Below, one piece after another: positions 48,924 to 58,793 of a stretch of 64,000 bases of DNA. A program made the position numbers and the translations under genes. The notes below the pieces were generated by a model. The model ran no database searches and had not been told where the DNA came from. It saw only the letters and a program-made list of their open reading frames with translations. Source of the stretch: Cryphonectria parasitica EP155 (lineage: Eukaryota; Ascomycota; Sordariomycetes; Diaporthales; Cryphonectriaceae); NCBI RefSeq assembly GCF_011745365.1, contig NW_024468913.1, positions 3,286,001 through 3,350,000 on the forward strand, written 5' to 3'. Numbering within the stretch: the first letter of the stretch is position 1; every line of letters begins with the position of its first letter.

Positions 48924-50742
48924 ATGTCGTCACCCTCGCCATGGCAGGTTATGACGGCAATATCCGCCGTCGCGGGCTACGTCGCGACAACCGCCTTCCA
49001 CCCGCAGTGGTCCACGGCGTCCTTTGTCAGCTACTTTGTGGGCAGCTGGGTCGTGAGCTTTTTCGGCTGGGCGTTCTGGAAGGTGATCCTATGGCCCAAG
49101 GTCTTCTCGCCCCTTCGCGACCTGCCGGAACCTAAGAACCTGTCTTGGTACAACGGGCAGTGGGCAAAGATCAAAGCTCTCCCCAACGGCTCCCCTATGC
49201 AAGAATGGTATGATAAATATTTTCGAGAATTTACCACCCCCCCTTGTAGATATATACATATTTCATTATGCATATGTACTAACGCGGGAGTGACACAAAT
49301 CCAAAAACAGGGCCGCCACTGTACCACACAACGGCGTGATCCGCTACCTGGGCCTCCTCAACCAGGAGCGTCTCCTGGTCATCTCGCCCAAGGCGCTGGC
49401 CGAGGTCCTCGTGACCAAGAATTACGAATTCTGCAAGCCCTCCTCGGTGCGCTTCGCCCTGTCTCGCGTCCTGGGTTTCGGCATTCTCATGGCCGAGGGC
49501 GACGAGCACAAGACGCAACGGCGCAACCTCATGCCGGCCTTTGCGTTTCGCCACATCAAGGACCTGTATCCAATCTTTTGGGCCAAATCCCGCGAGGGTG
49601 TGCATGCTATGGCGCGGCAGATCGAGCTCGACGCCGCACAAGATCCTTCTTCGTCGTCCTCCGATCCAGAGAAGTCAGCTGTCTCCGACGCCAGCAAGGC
49701 AGGCTTCCTCGAGATCTCAAGCTGGGCATCCCGCATCACACTCGACATCATCGGCGTTGCAGGCCTAGGCCGAGACTTCGGCGCCATAGCAGACCCGACC
49801 AGCCCGCTCTTTCAGACATACAAGACGGTGTTCAAGCCCTCCCGCGGGGCGCAGCTGCTCAACATGTTGGGGCTCCTCCTCCCGTCGTGGGTGGTGAGCC
49901 GGATTCCCGTCCAGCGCAACTCGGACATGCGCGGCGCGAGCATCACGATCCGGCGGACGTGCGCGGAGCTGATTCGCGAGAAGAAGGAGAGGATGGCACG
50001 CGAAAAGGAGCGGGCGGATGTGGACATCCTGAGCGTGGCGCTCGAGAGCGGCGGGTTCACGGATGAGAATCTGGTTGACCAGCTCATGACGTTTCTGGCC
50101 GCGGGCCACGAGACTACGGCGAGCAGCACGACGTGGGCCATCTACCTGTTGTGCCGGTACCCAGAGGTTCAGGCGAGGCTGCGGCGCGAGGTGAGAGAGC
50201 GGTTACCGGGCGTGGACGGTGGCGATGCCGCTGCGACCATCTCGAGCCTGGACGTCGACCGCATGCCATACCTCAACGCGGTGTGCTCCGAGGTGCTGCG
50301 GTACTACGCCCCCGTGCCTATGACATTTCGCGAGGCAGCGGTGGACACGACGATCCAGGGGCATCCCGTGCCCAAGGGAACGAGGATTGTGCTGAGCGCC
50401 AGCGCGGTCAACAAGGAACTGGCACTGTGGGGCCCAGACGCGCGGCAGTTCAACCCAGACCGGTGGCTGCCCAAGTACGACGGCGACAAGGGCGCCGCGG
50501 CAGGGGGCGCGACGAGCAACTATGCCTTCATGACGTTTCTGCACGGCCCGAGGAGTTGCATCGGGTCGAGCTTCGCCAGGGCCGAGTTCGCGTGCTTGCT
50601 CGCGGCGCTGGTGGGCAAGATGGAGTTTGAGCTGAGGTACCCCGAGGATGGCGACGAGGACAAGCTCGAGATCAAGTCTGGAGTGACATCGAGACCGGCC
50701 AAGGGAATGCATGTGAAGGTGAGGGTACTGGATGGATGGTGA
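48924..50742 (+). CDS. Cytochrome P450 monooxygenase (microsomal)
   Basis: Haem-thiolate monooxygenase with an N-terminal membrane region. Exons are 48924-49207 and 49311-50742; the 103-nt intron has a GTATGA donor and CAG acceptor, giving 571 residues. The start is the first ATG in frame (MSSPSPWQV). Hydrophobic segments span about 10-55 (SFVSYFVGSWVVSFFGWAFW) and may cross the ER membrane more than once. Seen: I-helix AGHETT (359-364), ExxR as EVLR (422-425), PDRW, and haem loop FLHGPRSCIGSS with Cys511. The layout resembles the CYP3/CYP4-like clans (fatty-acid or xenobiotic oxidation), but the family and substrate are not assignable. The gene is very GC-rich (third positions mostly G/C) compared with its flanks. 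No partner biosynthetic gene is adjacent. Confidence 0.93.
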
Positions 50743-51658
50743 TGGACGGTTATGGGCGGTGATGGTGGCGGTTGGCGATAGAAGCAGGGTAATGGATGAA
50801 TGGCCTTAACACCCAGAATCAGTAGTAATTATTTAACACCCGGCAGAAATAATGAACCTCGTCATGGCGTGAGTTTCTTTGCTGTTCCTCGTGGCTCCCA
50901 AATGATGAAGAACCGTATACTGTATCTCTCTCCTTCATTTCTCCAGGGACAAACAAGATCGACGCCAGATTGACTCCATGCAGCCTCCACGACATTACGT
51001 TACCTCCACTATCCAATCCCATCCTGGTCACCTACCACAGGATGGATTTGGCTTTAGTCCAGACTTGGTCCTTTGGTATTCTGACGAGGGGGAACTGAAT
51101 CGAAACACCTCTGATGCGTTCGGGCCAGAGAGAGTGGGAACACCACCGGTGGACCACGAGACTCAGGAGATGTTCACCGAGAGATCTAGCATCCACCCAA
51201 GCATGAGGGTCATTGCACCTTGGATACGCAAGGAGGACAACAACGTTTCAAGCAAGATGGTATGATCGAATTCCTTGCCGCGAGAGCTGGCGGGGAAGCC
51301 GCTCCGTGCGTGCATCCTCTCCCGAGCATTTTCCCACCCACAAGCACAGACGCCGGGGACACGTCGACAGAGGTGGTGTGCATTGCTTCCAGGGTGTCAC
51401 CCACAGTATCTCCACCGTCTCCAGCCAGACAAACTTCCAAAGGGGGATATTGGGAGGGGGGGGGAGGGTTGTTCCAGACGGGCATGCCGCTGGAAGTGCC
51501 CTCCACGATATTGCAGGGAAGACTGATTGACTGGCTAACTGACCGACTATTCACACGCAGTCTCCCTCTCTCTTCTGTATGCGATCGATCGAGCAAGGGA
51601 ACAAACGATGATGGCGGACCAGGTTGATCCCTCTTGGGTTAGGTCACAGGGTGGACTT

Positions 51659-51680
51659 TGTGTGTGTGTGTGTGTGTGTC
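51659..51680. repeat. (TG)n microsatellite
   Basis: About ten perfect TG units. Confidence 0.9.
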
Positions 51681-52746
51681 TTTGTAGATGGCAGTAGAGG
51701 CAAGGGGGAGCCATCTCCATCTTGGTTCCGCTATATTGGAGCCGTCCGTCTGTCGACGTCGAGTCGTGTGCGTGTGTGTGCCTGTGCGGGACCCCTCAAC
51801 GAGGTTCCCACATCACATCAGCCTTCTTCTGTGTCTCCACCTGGCAGCTCTGTGCTGCAAGACTCAGGCCGTGCTGCGCGAGCCGAGCCTCCCAGACTTC
51901 GCCGATGTATCGATATTCCTAAAGACTATACGATTAACCGTATCTCCATCAAAACATTGTGCCTTTGGGCGCTATCACCACTTACTCCCACCCCTCTACA
52001 AGGAGAAGAGGGAGAGGCCTTGTCTCGATCCAAATAGCAACGCGGCCGACTCGGCAGGACTCTATCGTTCCCACATTGGACGAAGGACAAGAAATATGGT
52101 ACTGCTGCATGTGTGAGATCTCGAATGGCGAAAATGCGGACCTGTGTCTCTCGTCGTTCTCCCGTGTCTTGGGCCCTGGTCAGTGTCAGTGTCAAGGGCG
52201 ACGGCGCAGAGTCGCGCGATCTTTAGTCTCATGATGGAGGTCAATGAGCCATGTCCCATTTTCCCCATCCCGACTGTTCTTGTCAACATGCTGAAAAGGA
52301 GGAAAGAACATGTCAGAACAGGGCCAATTTCGGGCGAGGTGGACTGAGGGAAGGTGAAATGGGCAGTGCGCACTAGGCACTTGCCGCCTGCACTTTCTCA
52401 TGACTCTCGTTGGTCTTGCCCGCGAGCCTCGGCGGCAGGCTCCTTTGTGATGGGATTGCTCATCACCCTTTGGGAGGTGTCCTCTCCTTCCTTTCGATGG
52501 GAACCCCCAATGCGCACGCCTCGCCTCGCTGGCAGCATCAGTCATAGCCAGAGACGCATACATAGTCACCCAATCATACATAAAACATGGCATCTTGAAG
52601 AAGAGAGAAGGACCCTAGTTACTCGAACCCCGCGACCCGGGCTAGGAAGGATCTGGCCATCATCAGGTACTGTGCGGTGCTGTGTTGCGCAAGGAACAGC
52701 CTGATCGGGCCGAGGGCTGACTGGGAGCTCGAACATACTTGCTTCT

Positions 52747-52750
<4 letters not shown>

Positions 52751-52783
<33 letters not shown>
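52751..52783. repeat. (TC)n microsatellite
   Basis: About sixteen perfect TC units, followed by interrupted CT/TG-rich sequence to about 52850. Confidence 0.95.
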
Positions 52784-52789
<6 letters not shown>

Positions 52790-54053
52790 GCCGCTCTCTG
52801 TCTCTCCACCCCTCTTTCTGTGTGTATATGTGTGTTGTGTGTCTTTCTCTTCTTCCCACTCCATCTCCCGCTCCCCTTTCCCATCAGTCGCTCAGCGTCG
52901 ATCATATGACCCGCCCTGCAGATGGATTACTGTGTGTCTGTTGCAGGACGAGGACTTGACATGAGACCTGCATGGCCCGATCTGCATGCACGCACTCACT
53001 CACTTCCCCTTCCTTCATGCCGTCCCTGCGCCAACCGACCAACCCAGCCAACCAAAGATGGAGGAAAGCACACACACACGGCTGAAGTGATGATGATGGA
53101 TGAGAAACAGAGAGAAGGATGAGAGACAGAGAAGAAGGCGCTCAGGCCCCCTTCTTTCATCCCGTCCTGCAGGTCATTAATTGAAATCTCCCCCTCATGT
53201 TCATCATCCCGATCCTCTCGCGTGCCGAGGCAGGTCTCTGATCCGGATTAGTTTATGCAAGTCATTTTGATTAAAACCCCTCCTGCTATCGCTGGAGAGG
53301 GCAGGAGAGATGATCTGCTGGCGTCGATTGAATGTGACTTCGTGCGGTCGAGGCCTTGTGGGGTAATCATGATGGTCATGCGTCCCAGAAAGGGATTCGG
53401 GTAAGCTTGGACGTGACGTTTTGTGGTCTAAATCTCGCGTCTATGTCTTGCTGCGACTGAATAGGAGCGGTCAGGTCAAAGTCAAGGGCTGGCAGACACA
53501 AGTTCGCCCTTGAGTCGTTAAAGCAAATTTCGAGAGCTTATTTACCCATCCTTACCGTATGGGCAAGCTGGGCAGCGGGTATGTTTATTATAACCAAGAA
53601 AAATTAAGACGGCCGCCAGAGTCTCTGTTTAGCACTCCCGCGGGACCGGAATGAGATGGACAAGAATAGAGGTAGTCAACCCCATTGTTCACGAAGATGG
53701 GCGGGTTGGGGGCATGGCTCCGGAATCCGTAATTGGGGAGGGGGTGCAAAGTTGACAATCGAGTTCACAGATGGTTTGGTTTGTGTGTATGTGTGCTGAA
53801 TTCAGCTACCGAAATTGGCTCGAACAGCGCATGCAAGAGGAGGCATGGCATGAGAGTATCTATAAACGAAGAAGAAGTAGAGAGATCGTGCCTCATCTGA
53901 AAACGCTAACGCCAAAGTCCCTTGAGTGGCCTGGGTGCCATCACATAATAAGAAGTATAGCTATAAGTAGAAGAGATAAGGAAGCCAAAAAGGTCAAAGA
54001 ATGGAAGAAAGGGAAAGAAAAGCCAGAAGGAAAAAGACAGGTGACGATGATGA

Positions 54054-54980
54054 TCACCATGTCCCGTGCAGCCTGTTGTTCCTCCTGCTACTCCTCCCCC
54101 TGTTCTGTAGTCCTATCCTCTCGCTCTTGATGAGGCTCTTCCACCGCGAGCTCACGCTGTTGTAGTCCCTCCCGGGCAGGTTTCGCACGCAGTCCTCCCA
54201 CACCTCGTTGGACAAATCGAGGTTCTTGACCTTCTCGAGCACAATCTCCACCAGCTTGGAGTCGTCCTCCGTGCTCCACTGCACGCCAGTGCGCTGTTGC
54301 TGCTGCTCGCCGGTCTCCATGGCCATGCCGCCTAGTTGAGAAACACTCCTCTCCTCTCCCTCTTGCTGAGGCGGCATACCGATCTTGTGAAAGTCCTCCC
54401 GGGTGAGCCCACGGGGGACGTCCGGCGGTGCAATGCGCTGCCTCTTGGGCGTCGATGGTGCCACACGTGGCGACTTTTCAGCGGGTGGCTGTGCGCCCCT
54501 GAAGACGAAGACGCCACCGTCCTCGGACTTCTGTGCTTCGCCAAAGATGTGGTTGTTCATGTTCTTCTCCTCCGCCCGGTCGTCGTCCGAGTCCTCATCC
54601 TCATTGTCGCTCCTTCCCAGGTCGTCCTCGACGGCCCTCCTCCTCTTGTTGACGCCGCGCGGGGGTGGCGCGCGCTTCTTGATCCTGTACCGGGGCAACT
54701 CGGACTGGCCCAGAGCGATAGGCCCAGTGGCAGCGGGCTTAGCTTCACGGCGCCGCAGCCTGCGCGCGGGGCTGGGTCTGTTGGCGAGTGGCGGCGACGG
54801 CAGGTGAGTGTTGGGCGCGGGGCCGGAGAGCAGGCTATGCAAGTTGCGGCACGAGTTGATCAGGTTGCCAATGGCGCTCTGGGTCGAGAAGGGCTGTGGG
54901 CTCGAGGGCGGCGAAATGAAGAGTGCGGACTGCAGGCGCGGCTGCGATGTGTCGCAGGTGAGAGCCGACGGTAGTAGCAT
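54054..54980 (-). CDS. SANT/Myb-like domain protein, unknown function
   Basis: Single-exon protein of 308 residues. The start ATG at 54980 sits in a perfect CCACCATG context; the frame is open further upstream but is low complexity there. Residues 1-75 are Ser/Pro-rich; 85-120 basic (RRLRRREAK, KKRAPPPRGVNKRRR) with likely nuclear targeting; then an acidic run (SDNEDEDSDDD) and a Gln-rich stretch. The C-terminal part, about 240-290 (VQWSTEDDSKLVEIVLEKV...VWEDCVRNL...VSSRWKSLI), has the spaced aromatic residues and three-helix pattern of a Myb/SANT DNA-binding or histone-binding domain. Probable nuclear regulator; targets unknown. No intron is needed. Confidence 0.75.
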   Translation of the reverse strand: MLLPSALTCDTSQPRLQSALFISPPSSPQPFSTQSAIGNLINSCRNLHSLLSGPAPNTHLPSPPLANRPSPARRLRRREAKPAATGPIALGQSELPRYRIKKRAPPPRGVNKRRRAVEDDLGRSDNEDEDSDDDRAEEKNMNNHIFGEAQKSEDGGVFVFRGAQPPAEKSPRVAPSTPKRQRIAPPDVPRGLTREDFHKIGMPPQQEGEERSVSQLGGMAMETGEQQQQRTGVQWSTEDDSKLVEIVLEKVKNLDLSNEVWEDCVRNLPGRDYNSVSSRWKSLIKSERIGLQNRGRSSRRNNRLHGTW

Positions 54981-54987
54981 GGTGGCG

Positions 54988-55026
54988 GTGTGGTGCGATG
55001 CGATGCGATGCGACGTGATGCGATGA
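54988..55026. repeat. Degenerate GATGC tandem repeat in a leader
   Basis: Repeats of GATGC/GATGCGATGCG with small changes, within 50 bases upstream of the SANT-like gene start codon. Confidence 0.75.
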
Positions 55027-56057
55027 CGTTGTGCGCAGACGTAGTTTCGTGGCTCGAAAAAGGGTCGCGCGGTATTCTTGAAGCGCCAGGGAATGTGTGC
55101 TTGTGTATGCGCGATCACCTTACGATTTGGGTTGCGAAGGTGTGCGAAGAAAGGTTGCGACTGGGTTGTTGTTTGCGACAAAGGCGAGAATGAGTCAAGA
55201 TGGGAGAATGCGCCGGGCAGGAGAGGGTTGCGCGGCACAGAGAAGGTGTGTAGTATGTGATTAGAGTATTCGCAATGTGTTATGAGGCAAATGCGCGATC
55301 AAATCCGGTGAGAATTGGTCGTGGTGGCAGTGAATAATGTTATTTTCAGTGGCTGGTGTTGTTGTAGGAGGTGTGCAGGACAACGGGCGGCAACGGGTTG
55401 GTTTAGTACTGTGTAGGAAGGGGGAGAAGGAACTTGGGATGGGCGGGAGCGGCTTGGCTATTAGGAGGGGGGGGGTGGTCATTAAGTCACCCGCACTTAA
55501 GGGTTCGACCATGGCCGCCTATTTTACAGAAGGTTGGAGGAGAGTGAGAGCCAGCAGAAGGGGCCCAGAGGGGGGGGCAGGGGGCCCAAGATGGGGGGAC
55601 CCACTCGGGTACAGAGTACCTGCGCCCAAGGGTGGAGCACTGGTGAACAGCAATAGCCCTGACCAGGCCCTGGGGGCTCAAGGTTCTCCCCTCGACACCC
55701 TGGTCTCTTGACATGTTGTTGTTGATGTGAATCGAGGTTAAAGGTTGATGTACCTGAGTACGCCTGTACATACTCTCTCTATAGTAAGAGGACATCCGAA
55801 CCTTTTTTCTCCTTCTCCCCCTCCCAAGCGACACCGCCTGAGCCTTGTCCCCTCCCACTACCACTCCACCCCTCCTCTTCACTTTTAATTCTCACCTCCT
55901 CACCGAACGGTTGCACCTACCACCTTGTCCTTGTACAGTAGTAAACGTGTTCGAACGTATATTGATCATGCAACGTGCATGGTTCTCTTGACTGATGGTG
56001 AGGGGGGCCAGGTCAACCTGCAGGAGGACCGCATTACCTTAGTTAGTGCAGGGCTTT

Positions 56058-56098
56058 CCCCCCCCCCCCCCTCTCTCTCTCTCTGTGTGTGTGTGTAC
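56058..56098. repeat. Compound (C)n-(CT)n-(TG)n tract
   Basis: Fourteen C, then CT units, then TG units, without interruption. Confidence 0.9.
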
Positions 56099-56473
56099 CC
56101 CCGCTTTTCAGTTGATGCAATGCAAGCACTCAAAGAAAAAATGTGGCAGAGGGTCGCCCACTCAACAGACGAGGAGAGAGGTCCAGATCATGTCCGGTGG
56201 ATCTTCTTGGCCCATCCACTACCCTGCGTTGTTCTTGTTGTTGTTGTTGTTGCTGTTACTGTGGGCATACTCACCCTGTCAAATGTGTTCCAGGATGACA
56301 GTGTTCTGGTCTCATCCGTTGGATGATCTCGTCTCTCAAATTTTCCATAATGTGGGCTGGGGCTCCGGAAACATCACTGTGACTGTAGACTGAATACCAA
56401 CCCAAGGCTGCCCTGCCTGGAGAGGGTCTTGATTACTTGTCACAGGTTGTCTGATGTGTTACCGTCCCTACTT

Positions 56474-57784
56474 ATGATAGCACCTATCTGCGGCCCTCTG
56501 GTTGGAGGTGCTTTTACGACTGGCTATACCTGGCGATGGTGTAGGTGAACACAATTAAAACTTGAAAAAACAAGGTGTAATGAGATCTAACAGTCGTTAT
56601 AGGCTTTTACATCAACCTTCCTTTCGCCGCTCTGGTGGGCATTCCTCTCCTGCTGATGCGCATTCCCGACCAGCTCCCTAAGCCGAAGCCAATGTCCGTC
56701 CTGCCCAAGCTTCATCAACACCTCGACTTGTTCGGCTTTGCCATTCTCGCTCCTGCCATTATAATGCTGCTTCTCGCTTTGCAGTATGGCGGCAATCAAT
56801 ACGCATGGAACTCGTCGCAGGTCATCGGTTTGTTCTGTGGCTCTGGCGTAACATTCATTGTCTGGGTGATTTGGAACCACCACAAGGGCGACGATGCCCT
56901 CCTTCCAATGTCCATTATTAGGCGAAGAACTGTATGGATGAGCGGCACCAACTACGCATTCATGATGGCCACAGTCTTTGGATCCACCTACTTCCTTCCC
57001 ATCTATTACCAGGGTGTGAAGGGGGTCAGCGCCGTGCTGAGTGGTGTGTACCTATTGCCGATTGTCCTGCCCCAACTCGCCTCAGCAGTCATTGGTGGTA
57101 CTCTAGGTAAGGATTTGCCCCCCCCCCCCCTTCTTTTTTCTCTCTATTTCCACTGAAGCTTTATTTACACAAATTGCAGTATCGAAAATTGGCTATGTGC
57201 CCCCTTTTGCTCTTGTGGGAGGCAGTCTGGGTGCCATTGGCAGTGGCTTGTTCTCCCTGTTCCAGCCCGACACGCCAACTGGCGAATGGGTCGGATTCTC
57301 GATCATCACTGGTCTTGGTCGAGGCATCGCTCTGCAAATGCCCCTCATGGCCATCCAGGCAGTGGTTTCACAAGAGGAAATGTCCCAGGCGATGGCTTTT
57401 GCCGTTTGGTGCCAATACATTGGTCCCACCGTCTTCCTCACGCTATACAACACCGTCTTCGACACTAGTCTTACGACGGAGATACAAAAATACGCGCCGG
57501 GCGTCAGCGCTGAGCTGGTCATTGCTGCGGGCGCCACTCGTTTCCGCGAGGTCGTCACTCCTCAACAGCTTCCCGGTGTGTTGAAGGCGTTCTCGACGAG
57601 CTTGGATCATACATTTTATCTGCAGGCTGGAGCCGGTGTTGTGGCATGGTTTGCTGCTTGGGGTATGGGCTGGAAGAAGCTCCAAAAGCCCAAAGAGAAG
57701 CTGGCTGATCCGTCTGGGGTCGCAGAGTCCAGGGCTGCGGATAAGGAGGGCATAGAGGACTCTGGGAAGAAGATCACAGCGTGA
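56474..57784 (+). pseudogene. MFS drug/H+ antiporter-type transporter lacking its N-terminal third
   Basis: Major facilitator fragment. Exons 56474-56540, 56603-57106 and 57180-57784 splice in phase (GTAGGT and GTAAGG donors, TAG and CAG acceptors). An ATG at 56474 would give 391 residues against about 550 for the 14-helix family. It starts inside motif C (ICGPLVGGAFTT), so helices 1 to about 4, including motif A, are missing. The rest is intact: TWRWCFYINLPFAAL across intron 1, GLRGIALQMP-type helix pairs, and a charged tail (KKLQKPKEKL). Ten bases upstream of this ATG, LSDVLP is also readable, so the break may be a deletion rather than a lost exon. A working transporter is unlikely, though a short product could be expressed. 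It is the first of three same-strand genes that look like a metabolite cluster edge. Confidence 0.72.
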
Positions 57785-58793
57785 CATGGTCACCAACTAC
57801 ATTCAGTCATCACGACGACTACAATGCCCAGACACAGTCTATCCTAGCTTTTTTATGTGCAAAGAGGCCGCCAACACACCTTACAAGTAGTCGGACATCC
57901 GGTCAAGACATCCTCGAGATAGTTGTTTAACATTACTTGGCCAAATCAATTATTAGACGCAGCCGAATATCATGAACAGTTCCCATACATACATTCATGT
58001 CCATTTTCTGTACTGACATTCTGCGTTGTCGTGTAAGTGCCAAACATGAGACTACTAAATGCAAAGCTCCGCATTTCTACTCTAGTAAAATTATGATTTC
58101 CAGTCAACATTTGCCTATCCACAATCGCCTCAGGCGAAAAGCTCCTCCTATCTCACTTTTCTTTCCAGCGAAGAATTTTTTCTCCTGCAGCAACAATTTT
58201 TGCCATAAGAGTCAAAATTTCGGTTTGTTAAGCATATTATTCGGTGATCTCACTTAAAAAAAATTCGGTGAATTAATGTTACATATAGGCGTAGGTGCGC
58301 CACTTCGGTCTTGCGTACCTTTGTGTTACATACAATACGAGATGCAGCCGGCGCCATCACGAAAAGTGAAAGTCACAAGAATAAGCCGCAACACGGTGCT
58401 CTCTTTTGAAGTCCTAGATAAGGTAGCTCCGAATAACATCATAGTCGTAAGCCTAGTTCCGACTCTGCTACGTAACTCTGATCGTTGTCGGGACGGGCTG
58501 ATAGTTGATTCGTCATCTGAGGTGAATCGAGACTGGGAGACTCCTGGCTGCGCATCCTGTCCACTCTGAGAGGAAACCTTCGGAGCTCGGTGCTAGTAAA
58601 GTGTGTCCATTATCTGACATGGTTTTACGAGACACATTCAGACTTAAACAAACACTACTCCAAGTAGCTCTCATGAAATGGTCCAAAATTTTATACACAA
58701 TTTTGCGTTATTTTTCGTTGAATTCCCTCGGTATACCCCATCATTTGAGTGCTTATAGAACACTATCGGGTCTTTAGTCCCTCATACGCAATC
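57785..58793. other. A+T-rich spacer
   Basis: 1.0 kb between the transporter remnant and the P450-reductase fusion. More A+T-rich than most of the window (runs such as AAAATTTTATACACAATTTTGCGTTATTTTTC near 58684-58720). No coding frame and no complete transposon; it may hold an old degraded element. Confidence 0.45.

Larger units (their letters stand above)
50743..54053. other. Longest gene-free stretch, microsatellite-rich
   Basis: 3.3 kb between the convergent ends of the P450 and the SANT-like gene. Holds a 9-G run (51456-51464), (TG)n (51659-51680), (TC)n (52751-52783) and many CA/TG-rich segments. Frames up to about 140 codons occur but are low complexity, overlap one another and show no domain. 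Confidence 0.5.
54981..56473. other. Gene-free spacer before the truncated transporter
   Basis: 1.5 kb. The 54988-55026 stretch repeats TGCGATGCGATGCGAT-like units just upstream of the SANT gene start. A 9-G run (55467-55475), 14 C followed by CT and TG tracts (56058-56098) and a GTT repeat (56226-56253) follow. No sequence matching the missing N-terminal part of the transporter can be read in the last 400 bases. Confidence 0.5.

Noticed and set aside
50133..50630. 165-codon frame overlapping the second P450
   Set aside because: Out-of-frame shadow of high third-position GC; the P450 frame has all haem motifs.
52566..53122. Overlapping frames of 66-97 codons in the (TC)n region
   Set aside because: All are translations of TC, TG and CA repeats on both strands, with no start context or conservation cue.
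57960..58790. A+T-rich segment as an RIP-mutated transposon
   Set aside because: No translated remnant of a transposase or reverse transcriptase and no terminal repeats could be read; only base composition supports it.
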